Assembly (NCBI RefSeq): GCF_010509575.1
Contig: NZ_CP048437.1
Location: 992,001 to 1,056,000 of the forward strand
From: Faecalibacterium duncaniae
Lineage (GTDB): Bacteria; Bacillota; Clostridia; Oscillospirales; Ruminococcaceae
DNA: 64,000 nucleotides
Direction of reading: 5' to 3'
Part shown: in pieces, positions 40,115-50,350 of the stretch
How positions within the stretch are numbered: position 1 is the first letter of the stretch
Layout: each line of letters begins with the position of its first letter
The notes under the pieces: model-generated
Database searches by the model: none
Told to the model about the DNA's origin: nothing
What the model saw: only the letters and a program-made list of their open reading frames with translations
Program-made: the position numbers and the translations under genes

Positions 40115-41656
40115 TCAGAACGTCTCCACCTTTTCCTGCGCGCGGTACTGCAATGCTTCCAGCAGGGCCTCTTCATCCAGCAGCTGTTTGCCTGCCAGAT
40201 CAGCCACGGTGCGGGCCACCCGGAGGATGCGGTCATGGGCGCGGGCAGAAAGACCCAGTGTGTCGTAGGAGGCGCGGAGGAGCCGCTCGGCGGCGGGGGT
40301 CATCCGGCAGACACGCCGCACCTGCCCGGCTGTGAGCTGGGCATTGCAGCGCACGCCCTCGTATCCGGGGGCGGCATAGCGCTTGGCCTGCACGGCCCGG
40401 GCGGCAAGCACCTGCTTGCGCAGGTCTGCGCTGCTCTCGGCGGGGGTGCTGGTGTGGAGCTCGTCAAAGGCAACGGGGTCCATCTCCACACAGAGGTCGA
40501 TGCGGTCCAGCAGGGGGCCGGACACCCGGCTGCGGTACTGCCGCACCGCACTGGGTGAACAGGTACAGGGACGGGTGGGGTGGCCGTAATAGCCGCACTT
40601 GCAGGGGTTCATGGCGGCCACCAGCTGGAACCGGCTGGGGTAGGTGGCGCTGCCTGCCGCGCGGCTCACGGTGATCTGGCCGTCCTCCAGCGGCTGGCGC
40701 AGAACTTCCAGACTGTCCCGGGAAAACTCCGGCAGCTCGTCCAGAAACAGTACGCCGCAGTCGGCAAGGCTGCACTCGCCGGGCCGGAAGGTGGTGCCGC
40801 CGCCCGCCAGTGCCGCCGCGCTGGCCGAGTGGTGCGGGCTGCGGAAGGGTCGGGCGGAGATCAGGCCCCGCCCCTTGGGCAGCTGGCCCGCAATGGAATA
40901 GATCTTGGTGGTCTCCACAGCCTCCTCCCGGGTCAAGGGAGGAAGGATACCGGGCAGGCGCTTGGCCAGCATAGATTTGCCGGTGCCGGGCGCGCCGATG
41001 AGCAGCACGTTGTGCCCACCGGCTGCCGCCAGCACCATGGCCCGGCGGGCCAGCGGCTGGCCCATCACATCCGCAAAATCCGGGGCGGCATTCCAGCCGG
41101 AAGCGGGGTCAAAGGGGATGGGCGCGGCAGGGGAGAGGGGCACAAGGCCCCGCAGCGCATCCACGACCTCCCGGGCTGTGCGTGCGGGGTAGACCTGCAT
41201 CGCGTCGCCGCCCGCCTCGGCGGCTTCGGCGGCATTTTCGGCGGGCACATACAGGCTGCGGATGCCGTCTGCTGCCGCCGCCAGCGCCATGGGCAGCACG
41301 CCCGAAACCGGGCGCAGGCTGCCGTCCAGTGCCAGCTCCCCCAGAAAAGCCGCGTCGGCGGGCGGCTCCTCCATCTGGCCGGAGGATGCCAGCACCGCCA
41401 GCAGCAGGGGCAGGTCATATACCGGGCCGCTCTTGCGGATGTCCGCCGGGGCAAGGTTGACCGTGATGTGGCGGTCGGGCCATTTGTAGCCCAGATTCTT
41501 CACGGCAGAGCGGACACGGTCACCGCTTTCCCGCACGGCGGAATCCGGCAGGCCCACCAGCGAAAAGGCGGGCAGGCCGCCGGAGACATCGGCTTCCACG
41601 GCCACGGCAAAGCCGTTCAGGCCGTTCAGACCATAGCTTTTCAGAACGGAATACAT
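40115..41656 (-). CDS. comM: ComM/YifB-type AAA+ helicase-like protein
   Basis: A 513-residue protein with the magnesium-chelatase/Lon-like layout: N-terminal YifB domain (MYSVLKSYGLNGLNGFAVAV), then AAA+ ATPase with Walker A GAPGTGKSMLAKRLPGILPP, Walker B LFLDELPEFSRDSLEVLRQP, and a C-terminal zinc-finger-like HPTRPCTCSP. In competent bacteria ComM extends heteroduplex during natural transformation. It has a near-consensus promoter (41769-41741, minus strand). Confidence 0.93.
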   Translation of the reverse strand: MYSVLKSYGLNGLNGFAVAVEADVSGGLPAFSLVGLPDSAVRESGDRVRSAVKNLGYKWPDRHITVNLAPADIRKSGPVYDLPLLLAVLASSGQMEEPPADAAFLGELALDGSLRPVSGVLPMALAAAADGIRSLYVPAENAAEAAEAGGDAMQVYPARTAREVVDALRGLVPLSPAAPIPFDPASGWNAAPDFADVMGQPLARRAMVLAAAGGHNVLLIGAPGTGKSMLAKRLPGILPPLTREEAVETTKIYSIAGQLPKGRGLISARPFRSPHHSASAAALAGGGTTFRPGECSLADCGVLFLDELPEFSRDSLEVLRQPLEDGQITVSRAAGSATYPSRFQLVAAMNPCKCGYYGHPTRPCTCSPSAVRQYRSRVSGPLLDRIDLCVEMDPVAFDELHTSTPAESSADLRKQVLAARAVQAKRYAAPGYEGVRCNAQLTAGQVRRVCRMTPAAERLLRASYDTLGLSARAHDRILRVARTVADLAGKQLLDEEALLEALQYRAQEKVETF

Positions 41657-41740
41657 GGGGCCTCCTCACGCCGCGTCTGCGGCCCGATGGGGAAATGACC
41701 GGGAAAATGCCCGGTCTCGGCAAAATATTCTATTGTCCCC

Positions 41741-41769
41741 ATTATAGTGTCGGGCAGGGGGCTTGTCAA
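41741..41769 (-). promoter_or_regulatory. Promoter of comM
   Basis: On the minus strand TTGACA (41769-41764) and TATAAT (41746-41741) are 17 bases apart; the start codon is about 85 bases further. An inverted repeat (GACCGGGC / GCCCGGTC, around 41697-41714) lies in the leader. Confidence 0.82.
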
Positions 41770-41887
41770 TGTGCGGGCACTGCCGCAGGCTCTGCGGACA
41801 GCACGAAAGCCCCAAATGATGGAAAAGGCTGAAATCTTTGTAATATTTGTATGATTTGCGGAGCAAAAATTCTTACATAATATGGAA

Positions 41888-41917
41888 TTGACACAGTACC
41901 AAGAAAGGGTTTATAGT
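41888..41917 (+). promoter_or_regulatory. Promoter of the phosphohexomutase gene
   Basis: TTGACA (41888-41893) and TATAGT (41912-41917) are 18 bases apart, with the ATG 62 bases on. The 322-base gap between comM and the mutase holds this and the comM promoter and no gene. Confidence 0.72.
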
Positions 41918-41978
41918 ATAAATAGGTTTGGAAAAACTATCCCTGTGCGAAATACGAATTAAAGGTAAGGTGTGCAAT

Positions 41979-43661
41979 ATGTATCTGGATGAGTATAAGC
42001 GCTGGCTGGCAGCGGATCTGGAGGACGCGGATCTGAAACCGGAGCTGAACAAGATCGAGGGCAATGACGAGGAGATCAAGGACCGCTTTGCCGTGGCCCT
42101 GAAGTTTGGCACCGCCGGTCTGCGCGGTGTGCTGGGTGCCGGTACCAACCGCATGAACATCTATGTTGTCCGTCAGGCCACCCAGGGCCTGGCAAACTGG
42201 GTCAAGACCCAGGGCGGCAGCCAGACTGTCGCCATCAGCTACGACAGCCGCCTGAAGAGCGATGTCTTTGCCAAGACCGCCGCCGGTGTTCTGGCCGCCA
42301 ACGGCATCAAGGTGCGCATCTATGATGCCCTGATGCCTGTGCCTGCCCTGAGCTTTGCCACCCGTTACTATGAGTGCAACGCCGGTATCATGGTCACCGC
42401 TTCCCACAACCCCGCCAAGTACAACGGCTACAAGGCCTACGGCCCGGATGGCTGCCAGATGACCGATGATGCCGCCGCCATCGTCTATGATGAGATCCAG
42501 AAGACCGATGTTCTGACCGGCGCAAAGTACATCTCCTTTGCCGCTGGCGTGGAGCAGGGCCTGATCCGCTTTGTGGGCGATGACTGCAAGAAGGCCCTGT
42601 ACGATGCCATCGAGGCCCGTCAGGTGCGCCCCGGTCTGTGCCGGACTGCCGGCCTGAAGCTGGTGTACAGCCCCCTGAACGGTTCCGGCCTGGTGCCTGT
42701 GACCCATGTGCTGAACGATATGGGCATCACCGATATCACCATCGTGCCCGAGCAGGAGTACCCTAACGGCTACTTTACCACCTGCTCCTACCCCAACCCT
42801 GAGATCTTTGAGGCCCTGAAGCTGGGTCTGGAGCTGGCCACCAAGACCGGTGCTGACCTGATGCTGGCCACCGACCCCGATGCAGACCGCGTGGGCATTG
42901 CCATGAAGTGCCCGGACGGCAGCTATGAGCTGGTCTCCGGCAACGAAATGGGCGTTCTGCTGCTGGATTACATCTGCGCCGGACGCATTGAAAAGGGCAC
43001 CATGCCCGCAAACCCCGTGGCGGTCAAGTCCATCGTTTCCACCCCGCTGGCCGACGCTGTGGCAAAGCACTACGGCGTGGAGATGCGCAACGTTCTGACC
43101 GGCTTCAAGTGGATCGGCGATCAGATCGCCAATCTGGAAGCCGCCGGTGAAGTGGACCGCTTCATTTTCGGCTTTGAGGAGAGCTACGGCTACCTGGCCG
43201 GCCCCTATGTCCGCGATAAGGATGCCGTCATCGGCTCCATGCTGATCTGCGAGATGGCCGCTTACTACCGCAGCATCGGCTCCTCCATCAAGCAGCGTCT
43301 GGAAGAGATCTACGCACAGTACGGCCGCTACCTGAACAAGGTGGACAGCTTTGAGTTCCCCGGCCTGACCGGCATGGAGAAGATGGCTTCCATCATGCAG
43401 AAGCTGCGTGACGAGCCCCTGACCGAGATCGGCGGCCACAAGGTTGTCAAGGTCATGGACTACAAGAAGCCCGAGGAGACCGGCCTGCCCGCCGCCAATG
43501 TCCTGATCTACACGCTGGAAAATGGCGCGACCGTTGTGGTGCGTCCCTCCGGCACCGAGCCTAAGATCAAGACCTACTTCACCACTCTGGGCAAGACCCT
43601 GGAGGAAGCCCAGGCACAGAAGGATGCTCTGGCTGCCGCCATCGAGCCCATTCTGAAGTGA
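41979..43661 (+). CDS. Phosphoglucomutase/phosphomannomutase
   Basis: A 560-residue alpha-D-phosphohexomutase that interconverts hexose 1- and 6-phosphates, supplying cell-wall and glycan sugars. Motifs in order: [18 protein letters not shown], the phosphoserine loop [14 protein letters not shown], the metal loop [14 protein letters not shown], the sugar-binding [11 protein letters not shown] and the C-terminal phosphate loop [17 protein letters not shown] 41979 with AAAGGTAAGG upstream gives the standard N-terminus. Confidence 0.93.
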   Translation: MYLDEYKRWLAADLEDADLKPELNKIEGNDEEIKDRFAVALKFGTAGLRGVLGAGTNRMNIYVVRQATQGLANWVKTQGGSQTVAISYDSRLKSDVFAKTAAGVLAANGIKVRIYDALMPVPALSFATRYYECNAGIMVTASHNPAKYNGYKAYGPDGCQMTDDAAAIVYDEIQKTDVLTGAKYISFAAGVEQGLIRFVGDDCKKALYDAIEARQVRPGLCRTAGLKLVYSPLNGSGLVPVTHVLNDMGITDITIVPEQEYPNGYFTTCSYPNPEIFEALKLGLELATKTGADLMLATDPDADRVGIAMKCPDGSYELVSGNEMGVLLLDYICAGRIEKGTMPANPVAVKSIVSTPLADAVAKHYGVEMRNVLTGFKWIGDQIANLEAAGEVDRFIFGFEESYGYLAGPYVRDKDAVIGSMLICEMAAYYRSIGSSIKQRLEEIYAQYGRYLNKVDSFEFPGLTGMEKMASIMQKLRDEPLTEIGGHKVVKVMDYKKPEETGLPAANVLIYTLENGATVVVRPSGTEPKIKTYFTTLGKTLEEAQAQKDALAAAIEPILK

Positions 43662-43685
43662 TCTCCTGAAAAAAGAAGCGTTTTT

Positions 43686-43717
43686 GCCCCTCTGCTCTGC
43701 CGCAGAGGGGCATTTTT
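43686..43717 (+). terminator. Terminator after the phosphohexomutase
   Basis: GCCCCTCTGC (43686-43695) pairs perfectly with GCAGAGGGGC (43702-43711), then ATTTTT. Confidence 0.92.
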
Positions 43718-43732
43718 GCTGTATAAAATCGG

Positions 43733-43761
43733 TTGCAGTTTGCCGGGCGATACGGTATAAT
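43733..43761 (+). promoter_or_regulatory. Promoter of ispDF-cdaA-cdaR
   Basis: TTGCAG (43733-43738) and TATAAT (43756-43761) are 17 bases apart. It probably drives ispDF, cdaA and cdaR as one unit, since the genes are 16 bases apart or overlap. Confidence 0.78.
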
Positions 43762-43833
43762 AAAATATGGTTTATTCTATCTGTGCCCCGGGTGGTATTT
43801 CCCGGGAGAATAAGAGCAGGGCAGGTGCAGAAA

Positions 43834-45000
43834 TTGGAAAAGAAAGTATCAGCCGTTCTGGTGGCGGCAGGGTCCTCCACTCGCATGGGGTTTGACAAGC
43901 TCAGCTTTGATCTGGGCGGGGAGACCGTGGTGCAGCGGAGCATCCGGGCCTTTGCGGAGTGTCCGCTGGTCAGCGAGATCGTTCTGGTGGCCGGGAAGAA
44001 CCGGGCATTTCTGGAACAGCAGGCCGGGGCCTGCACAAAGCCGGTGCAGGTGGTACAGGGTGGCGCGACCCGTGCCGAGAGCGCGAAGAACGGCGTGCTG
44101 GCCGCCCACGGAGAGCTGGTGGCTGTCCATGATGCCGCCCGTCCCTTTGTCAGTCAGGCTGTCATCACGGCGGCGCTGGAAGCAGCCGCTGCCTGTGGTG
44201 CTGCCGCCCCCGCCGTGCCGGTAAAGGATACCGTCAAGCGGGCTGTGCGGGGCGACGGCAAGACTGTGCCGGAGCAGTGCATGGTCGCTGATACCCCTGA
44301 CCGCAGCACCCTGTATGCGGTGCAGACCCCCCAGTGCTTCGACCGTGCGGCGTATCTGGCCGCGCTGGACGAGCTGGATGCGGAAAAAGCCCGCCTGGTC
44401 ACCGATGACTGCAGCCTGTTTGAACTGACCGGCCGCCCGGTGCAGCTGACCCAGGGGGATTACGCCAATCTGAAGATCACAACGCGGGAGGATCTGCCCC
44501 GCGCCGAACAGAAAGAAGGAAATGATATGCGCATTGGTCATGGTTATGATGTTCACCGTCTGGTCGAGGATCGCAAGCTGATCCTGGGCGGCGTGGAGGT
44601 GCCTTTTGAAAAGGGCCTGCTGGGCCACTCGGATGCCGATGTGCTGGCCCACGCTGTGATGGACGCTGTGCTGGGTGCTGCCGCACTGGGCGACATCGGC
44701 AAGCACTTCCCGGATACCGACCCCGCCTACGCCGGTGCCGACAGCCTGCAGCTGGCGCAGCATGTGGCACGCATCATGCGGGAGAAGGGCTGGAAGATCG
44801 TGAACATCGATTCCACCCTGCTCTGCCAGAAGCCCAAGCTGGCTCCCTACATCCCCGCCATGCGGGAAAATCTGGCCGCCGCCTTCGGGATGCCGGTGGA
44901 TGCTGTGAGCGTCAAGGCCACCACCGAGGAGCATCTGGGCTTTACCGGCGAGGGCCTGGGCATTGCCGCCCATGCTGTCGCCCTGATCGAGAAGCTGTAA
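43834..45000 (+). CDS. ispDF: Fused IspD-IspF isoprenoid enzyme
   Basis: A 388-residue two-domain enzyme of the MEP pathway to isoprenoids. IspD (residues 1-225) has [20 protein letters not shown] and the [15 protein letters not shown] region, transferring CMP to methylerythritol phosphate. IspF (residues about 232-388) begins [20 protein letters not shown] with the zinc-ligand Asp/His, and has [20 protein letters not shown] and [22 protein letters not shown] 43834 gives the exact start; GTG 43825 is an alternative. IspE is missing from the fusion. ATG 44527 with AAGGA could also make IspF alone. Confidence 0.92.
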   Translation: MEKKVSAVLVAAGSSTRMGFDKLSFDLGGETVVQRSIRAFAECPLVSEIVLVAGKNRAFLEQQAGACTKPVQVVQGGATRAESAKNGVLAAHGELVAVHDAARPFVSQAVITAALEAAAACGAAAPAVPVKDTVKRAVRGDGKTVPEQCMVADTPDRSTLYAVQTPQCFDRAAYLAALDELDAEKARLVTDDCSLFELTGRPVQLTQGDYANLKITTREDLPRAEQKEGNDMRIGHGYDVHRLVEDRKLILGGVEVPFEKGLLGHSDADVLAHAVMDAVLGAAALGDIGKHFPDTDPAYAGADSLQLAQHVARIMREKGWKIVNIDSTLLCQKPKLAPYIPAMRENLAAAFGMPVDAVSVKATTEEHLGFTGEGLGIAAHAVALIEKL

Positions 45001-45016
45001 CGGGAGAGACACTCTG

Positions 45017-45919
45017 ATGACTCTGAATTCGATCATCGCCAATTTCCAGACCTTCAAGCTGGCCGATCTGCTGGATATCGTCATCATTGCTTTCCTGATC
45101 TACCAGCTGCTGGGCATCATCAACCGCACCCGCGCCGGGCAGCTGGCCAAGGGCGCGCTGCTGGTGCTGGCAGTCTATCTGGTGGCCAACGTGCTGAACA
45201 TGCGCACCGTCACCTGGCTGCTGAACTCGCTGCTGCAGGTCGGCCTGCTGACGCTGGTGGTCCTGTTCCAGCCGGAGATCCGCCGCGCATTGGAGCGGAT
45301 GGGCCAGACCGACCAGTGGGCAGGTAAGCTCTTCAACATCAAGGGCCGCTACAATGACCCCAGCTTCAAGGGGGCCTGGCGCAGCGCCATCATTGCCATC
45401 TGCGATGCCGCCGAGCGCTTTTCCGAGACCAAGACCGGTGCCCTGATCGTGCTGGAGCGCAACACCAACCTCTCTGAGATCGTGCGCACCGGCACACCCG
45501 TGAACAGTGCCGTCAATCTGGAGGTGCTGGGCACCATCTTCTACGAGGGCACTCCCCTGCACGACGGTGCCGCCATCATTGAGAATGGCCGCATCAAGGC
45601 GGCGGGCTGTGTGCTGCCCCTGTCCAATAACCTGGATCTGGGCAAGGATATGGGCACCCGCCACCGCGCCTGCCTGGGCATTGCGGAGAATTCGGATGCC
45701 ATTGCCGTTGTGGTCAGTGAGGAGACCGGCATCATCTCCATGGCAAAGAACGGTGTGCTGATCCGCCACTTTGACCGCCAGACCCTGTACACCCGGCTGG
45801 TGGATGAGATGATCCCCAAGGAGACCGCCAGCGAAAAGGCAGCTGCCGACGGCTGGCGCGGCAAGGTCAAGAGCCTGCTGAACTGGATGAACCAGAAAGA
45901 GGAGGATGAGCAGCAGTGA
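45017..45919 (+). CDS. cdaA: Diadenylate cyclase CdaA
   Basis: A 300-residue membrane enzyme that makes cyclic di-AMP from two ATP. The N-terminus has about three membrane segments (LLDIVIIAFLIYQLLGIINR, LAKGALLVLAVYLVANVLNM, LNSLLQVGLLTLVVLFQPEI). The DAC domain has the DGA motif in TPLHDGAAIIENGRI and the RHR motif in GTRHRACLGIAE. The gene pair with the activator cdaR downstream (overlapping by four bases) is typical of Firmicutes. Cyclic di-AMP controls potassium and wall homeostasis. Confidence 0.95.
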   Translation: MTLNSIIANFQTFKLADLLDIVIIAFLIYQLLGIINRTRAGQLAKGALLVLAVYLVANVLNMRTVTWLLNSLLQVGLLTLVVLFQPEIRRALERMGQTDQWAGKLFNIKGRYNDPSFKGAWRSAIIAICDAAERFSETKTGALIVLERNTNLSEIVRTGTPVNSAVNLEVLGTIFYEGTPLHDGAAIIENGRIKAAGCVLPLSNNLDLGKDMGTRHRACLGIAENSDAIAVVVSEETGIISMAKNGVLIRHFDRQTLYTRLVDEMIPKETASEKAAADGWRGKVKSLLNWMNQKEEDEQQ

Positions 45920-47214
45920 GCAGCAATCGTACCAACGGCACAAAGCCTGCCATCCAGCACACCAAGAGCATTCTGGACGACCGCCGCATCCGGCTGCTGC
46001 TGGCCATCGTGGGTGCCATTGTGGCATGGATGGTGGTCACCATCGTCGTCCAGCCCGGCACCACCCGCACCATCAACAACGTGCCGGTGGATTTTACCTA
46101 TGATTCCGCCGCGTACACCTCCCGGGGTCTGAGCATCGTCAGTGCGCCGGAAAAGTACGTCAGCCTGAAGCTCTCGGGCGATGGCTACACCATCGGCAGC
46201 CTGACTTCCTCTGATTTCGTGGTTTACCCGGACTGGTCCGGCGTGCGGGACAGCGGCGAAAAGACCCTGCACCTGCAGGTGCGGGGCGTGAACACCCTGC
46301 TCAATGGTGTGTCCGTTTCCATTGAGGGCGGCGACAACAGCGTGGACGTGGTGTTTGACGTGGTGGAGGAGAAAACGGTGCCCATCACCGTGACCACCAA
46401 CTACCTGACCATTGCGGACGGCTATATCCTCTATGGCACCGAGCTCTCCAAGGAGACAGTGACCCTCTCCGGCCCCAGCACCGAGATCGATAAGGTGGAG
46501 ACCTGCACCGCCGAGGTGACCCACAAGGGGGAGCTCACCGATTCTGTCACGCTGGATACCGCCCTGCGCTTTTATACCAAGAGCGGCAGTGAGGTTAAGT
46601 TTGAATACACGAATCTGGAGGAGTCCAGCGTGGAGGTCACGCTGGAGGTCTACAAGATGGCCACCCTGCCCGTGTCGGTCAGCTTTATCAACGCGCCCCG
46701 GAATTTTGATCCCTCGGTGCTGGTCTATTCCCTGAGCAAGCAGACCCTGAATGTCGCCGGGCCCGAGAGCCAGATCGAAAAGCTCTCCACCCTGTCTGTG
46801 GGCACCATCGATCTTTCCACCTTTGCGCTGAACAAGGTGTATGAGCTGCCCATCGAGCTGCCGGGCAATATCCGCCTGCTGGACAACATTTCCAGCATCA
46901 CGGTCAGTTTCGACAGCTCCAAGCTCGAGACCAAGACCATGAACCTGCCCGCCAGCTGCGTGCAGGTGGTCAATCTGCCCTCCACCTATACCCTGACCGT
47001 GCAGACCGAGCGGCTGATGAACGTGACCCTCTGCGGCCCGGCGGGTCTGCTGGATACGCTGGTGCCCGAGCAGGTGGTCATTGAGATCGATGCGGATGAT
47101 TTCTATGTGGCCGCAGGGCAGCAGAACATTGCCTGCCGCCTGTATGTGCCCTCCAATGGTAAGATCTTTGCGCTGGGGAACTATGTTATCCAGTGCAAGA
47201 TAGAAAGTAACTGA
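45916..47214 (+). CDS. cdaR: CdaR, YbbR-domain regulator of CdaA
   Basis: A 432-residue protein with one N-terminal membrane segment (RLLLAIVGAIVAWMVVTIVV) and YbbR repeats outside the membrane. It binds CdaA and tunes its activity. Its start overlaps the cdaA stop. No glmM directly follows here, unlike in Bacillus; the phosphohexomutase lies upstream of ispDF instead. Confidence 0.88.
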   Translation: MSSNRTNGTKPAIQHTKSILDDRRIRLLLAIVGAIVAWMVVTIVVQPGTTRTINNVPVDFTYDSAAYTSRGLSIVSAPEKYVSLKLSGDGYTIGSLTSSDFVVYPDWSGVRDSGEKTLHLQVRGVNTLLNGVSVSIEGGDNSVDVVFDVVEEKTVPITVTTNYLTIADGYILYGTELSKETVTLSGPSTEIDKVETCTAEVTHKGELTDSVTLDTALRFYTKSGSEVKFEYTNLEESSVEVTLEVYKMATLPVSVSFINAPRNFDPSVLVYSLSKQTLNVAGPESQIEKLSTLSVGTIDLSTFALNKVYELPIELPGNIRLLDNISSITVSFDSSKLETKTMNLPASCVQVVNLPSTYTLTVQTERLMNVTLCGPAGLLDTLVPEQVVIEIDADDFYVAAGQQNIACRLYVPSNGKIFALGNYVIQCKIESN

Positions 47215-47219
47215 GCTGG

Positions 47220-47358
47220 CTCACCCTCTCAGTCTCGCTTCGCTCGCCAGCTCTCCCGAAGGGAGAGCCCTTGGCATAAAGATGAAGTTTGCAAATACTG
47301 CCAAGGCCTCCCACTTTGGGGGAGGTGGCATTGCGTTAGCAATGACGGAGAGGGTGAG
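47220..47358. repeat. Complete interspersed repeat with 11-bp terminal inverted repeats
   Basis: CTCACCCTCTC (47220-47230) and GAGAGGGTGAG (47348-47358) are exact inverted repeats. Inside are further pairs such as CTCTCCC/GGGAGAG and CCTCCC/GGGAGG. The 139-bp element has no gene and can fold into a long hairpin. Smaller relatives are at 33572, 60237 and 60585. Confidence 0.85.
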
Positions 47359-47389
47359 GAGGCTGAAAATAGAAAGCGAAACCTGATAG

Positions 47390-48985
47390 ATGATACTAGT
47401 AAGAGATATCCGCCTGCCGCTCTCTGCCGGGGAGCCGCAGGCATTCGAGAAAGCGCTGCATCTGGCGCGCATCCCCCGCAGCAAGGCGGCCCATCTGGGC
47501 GTGGCCAGGTTGTCGGTGGATGCCCGCCACGGGCAGCCAAAGCTGGTGTATACCATAGCGGTAACGCTCAAGGACGAGGGTGAGGAATCTGCGTATGCAG
47601 GGGCCTCGCCCTGCGTTGCTATCCGCGGCAAAACGGATCTCGGCGTTCAGAACGGCACCCAGCGCCTGCCCCACCGGCCTGTGGTCTGCGGGCTGGGCCC
47701 GGCGGGCCTGTTTGCGGCGCTGCTGCTGGCCCGGCAGGGCTACAAGCCCATCGTGCTGGAGCGCGGCCCGGCGCTGGACGAGCGTGTGAAGGCGGTGGAG
47801 CACTTCTCTGCCACCGGCGAGCTGGACCCCAATGCCAACATCCAGTTTGGCGAGGGCGGCGCGGGTACCTTTTCGGACGGCAAGCTGACCACCCGCATCG
47901 GGGATGAGCTCTGCGGCTTTGTCACCGAGGTGTTTCTGCAGCACGGTGCCCCGGCGGAGATCGCCTGGAAGCAGAAGCCCCATGTGGGCACCGACCTGCT
48001 TCGGGGCGTTATCACCTCCATCCGCAGGGAAATCGAAGCTCTGGGCGGCGAGGTGCACTTCAACACGGCCCTCACCGGTTTTGAGCAGAAGAACGGACGG
48101 CTGACCGGCATCTTTACCACCGGCGGGACCTTCCCCTGTGAAGCGCTGGTGTTTGCCGTGGGCCACTCGGCCCGGGACACCTTCGGGATGCTGATGGACA
48201 GCGGTCTTGTGCTGGAGTGCAAGCCCTTCAGCGTGGGTTTCCGGGCAGAGCACCTGCAGAGCGAGATCGAGAAGAGCCTGTACCACGAGGCTGCCGGGCA
48301 TCCGGCCCTGCCGCGCGGAGAGTATCAGCTGTCCCAGCATGTGGGAGACCGGTGCGTGTACACCTTCTGCATGTGCCCCGGCGGTCAGGTGGTGGCTTCG
48401 GCCAGCGAGACAGGCCACGTGGTCACCAACGGCATGAGCTACCACGCCCGGGACGGCAAAAACGCCAACGCGGCGGTGGTGGTCAGCGTGGGAGCTGAGG
48501 ATTTTGCGGGCGACCCGCGCAGGGCCATTGCTTTCCAGCGGGAGCTGGAGGCAAAAGCCTACGCTGCAGGCCGCCGGGGCGGGGCGTATGCGGCCCCGGC
48601 TGAGAACGTGCAGAGCTTTCTGGAGGGCAAAGGCCAGCTGAACATCGGCCGGGTGGAGCCTACCTATGACCGGGGCGTTGTGGCTGCGGATCTGGGAGCT
48701 TTGCTGCCCGGGGAGCTGGCCGATACTCTGCGGGCGGGCCTGCGCGCCTACGAGCGTAAAATTGCGGGCTACACCGCACCGGAAGCCATCCTCACGGGCC
48801 TTGAGACCCGCACCAGCAGCCCCGTGCGGCTGAAGCGGGAGGAGACCTTGGAATCGGCCCAGCTGGCGGGGTTGTACCCCTGCGGCGAGGGGGCCGGATA
48901 TGCGGGCGGCATTATGAGCGCCGCCGTGGACGGCCTGCGGGTCGCCCGTGCGATCATCGGCCGGTATGCACCGGCAGAAGGGTGA
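47390..48985 (+). CDS. FAD-dependent dehydrogenase (COG2509-like)
   Basis: A 531-residue flavoprotein. The N-terminal 90 residues are a small domain (RDIRLPLSAGEPQAFEKALH). An FAD-binding fold follows with VVCGLGPAGLFAALLLARQG and a long redox domain with GEGGAGTFSDGKLTTRIGDE. The C-terminal GLYPCGEGAGYAGGIMSAAV is the second FAD signature of this family. The substrate is unknown. The weak ribosome binding site (no AGGAGG) and the flanking interspersed repeat suggest modest expression. Confidence 0.87.
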   Translation: MILVRDIRLPLSAGEPQAFEKALHLARIPRSKAAHLGVARLSVDARHGQPKLVYTIAVTLKDEGEESAYAGASPCVAIRGKTDLGVQNGTQRLPHRPVVCGLGPAGLFAALLLARQGYKPIVLERGPALDERVKAVEHFSATGELDPNANIQFGEGGAGTFSDGKLTTRIGDELCGFVTEVFLQHGAPAEIAWKQKPHVGTDLLRGVITSIRREIEALGGEVHFNTALTGFEQKNGRLTGIFTTGGTFPCEALVFAVGHSARDTFGMLMDSGLVLECKPFSVGFRAEHLQSEIEKSLYHEAAGHPALPRGEYQLSQHVGDRCVYTFCMCPGGQVVASASETGHVVTNGMSYHARDGKNANAAVVVSVGAEDFAGDPRRAIAFQRELEAKAYAAGRRGGAYAAPAENVQSFLEGKGQLNIGRVEPTYDRGVVAADLGALLPGELADTLRAGLRAYERKIAGYTAPEAILTGLETRTSSPVRLKREETLESAQLAGLYPCGEGAGYAGGIMSAAVDGLRVARAIIGRYAPAEG

Positions 48986-48994
48986 GAAATACTG

Positions 48995-50350
48995 ATGAAC
49001 CATCGTGAAAACGATACAACACAAGAAAACGAGGGAAAACAGGTGCAGCAGGAGCTGGAAGAGCAGCTGCGCGCCTTTGGCGACACCATGTCCGATGCCT
49101 TTGCCCACGGCTTTGAGGGCCGGGGCATGGACATCGGCGACCGGGCCTTTGATGTAGGCAAGGCCGCTGTTCATGCGGCCAATTACGGCATCTCGGAGGC
49201 GGGCAAGGCCATGCGGCAGGCCCGGGACAGCTACTACCAGAGCCAGCGGCAGGCCCATGCCAACGGCGGCACGGCAGAGCAGTACGCCGGAATGCCCCAG
49301 TGGGCCAGAAATTTCTTTGCATCGCGCCCGGAGCTGACCCCGGTGGAAAAGCTGCGGAAATGCGCCAAGGAGCGTTACAGCTCGGGCGTGGCTCTGCTGG
49401 CCGTGGGCATCACCTTTGCGGTGCTTTTCGGGCTGGGGACGCTGGGCTGCCTCATCGGGCTGGGCATTATTTCGCCGGCTGCTTTGGGCGACGTTGTGGT
49501 GTCGACTGCTGAGGGCGGCGGCATCCTGATGACGGGCACGGACTACGTTATGAACACCGCCTACAACGTGCTTGGCATCGTCAGCAGCGTGCTGGGCCTT
49601 GCAACGGCGGGCTTTGGCTGGATGGCGGCCTGCGGCGTTTCCCAGAGGGAAGCGGGCAGGCAGATGGGCCAGCTGGCCGACCTTGCCGACAGCATGGACG
49701 GCGGCAAGGGCCTGCCGGTGGAGACGCTGGCCGACCTGACCCACCAGAAAAAGAAAAAAACGCTCAAGCGGCTGAAAAAAAGCATCCGCAAGGGCTGGCT
49801 GAATGCATGGCTGGATGAGAAAACGGAGACTGTGTACCTGACGGCGGAGGATTACCGCGCGGCACAGGAGGCCCTCGCCGCAGAGCATGCCCGCCCGGCT
49901 CCGCAGCCGGAGCAGGAGGCCGCGCCGGAAACGCCCCTGAACCTCGAAACGGCCCGCCGCTTTGCCAAGGTGCTGGAGCAGGAGCAGCAGCTCATGCAGG
50001 ACGTGCAGGGCCGGGAAGAGCTGGAAACGATGCAAAAGACCACCACCGCCATCTGCGAGTGGCTGGAAGCGCACCCGGAAAGCCTGCCCAAGGCCCGCCG
50101 CTTTGCGGAATACTATATCCCCACCACCCTGAAGCTGCTGCACACCTACAACGATGTGCAGGGCCAGCAGGGCGAAAATGCAGAGACCATCCGCCGGGAC
50201 ATCGCGGGCATCCTGCACACCCTGAACCAGGCTTACAGCAACCTGTATGATAACCTGCTTTCTGACGTTGCCATGGATGTTTCCAGCGAGATCGCCGCGC
50301 TGCAGGGAATGCTGGCCAATGACGGCCTGACCGGGGAGGGACTGTTATGA
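48995..50350 (+). CDS. XpaC-like (5-bromo-4-chloroindolyl-phosphate hydrolysis family) protein
   Basis: A 451-residue protein. The first 100 residues are acidic and disordered. Two membrane segments follow (VALLAVGITFAVLFGLGTLG, residues about 127-147; then a second near 175-215, TAYNVLGIVSSVLGLATAGF). The C-terminal part (RRFAEYYIPTTLKLLHTYND, then LLSDVAMDVSSEIAALQGML) matches the XpaC family, whose biochemical function remains uncertain and is linked to tellurite or envelope stress in some bacteria. Its start codon follows the preceding stop by nine bases; its stop overlaps the recJ ATG by four bases. Confidence 0.75.
   Translation: MNHRENDTTQENEGKQVQQELEEQLRAFGDTMSDAFAHGFEGRGMDIGDRAFDVGKAAVHAANYGISEAGKAMRQARDSYYQSQRQAHANGGTAEQYAGMPQWARNFFASRPELTPVEKLRKCAKERYSSGVALLAVGITFAVLFGLGTLGCLIGLGIISPAALGDVVVSTAEGGGILMTGTDYVMNTAYNVLGIVSSVLGLATAGFGWMAACGVSQREAGRQMGQLADLADSMDGGKGLPVETLADLTHQKKKKTLKRLKKSIRKGWLNAWLDEKTETVYLTAEDYRAAQEALAAEHARPAPQPEQEAAPETPLNLETARRFAKVLEQEQQLMQDVQGREELETMQKTTTAICEWLEAHPESLPKARRFAEYYIPTTLKLLHTYNDVQGQQGENAETIRRDIAGILHTLNQAYSNLYDNLLSDVAMDVSSEIAALQGMLANDGLTGEGLL

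Noticed and set aside
47396..50218. A 940-codon minus-strand frame
   Set aside because: It lies opposite two plus-strand genes with recognisable domains; there is no ribosome binding site or motif.
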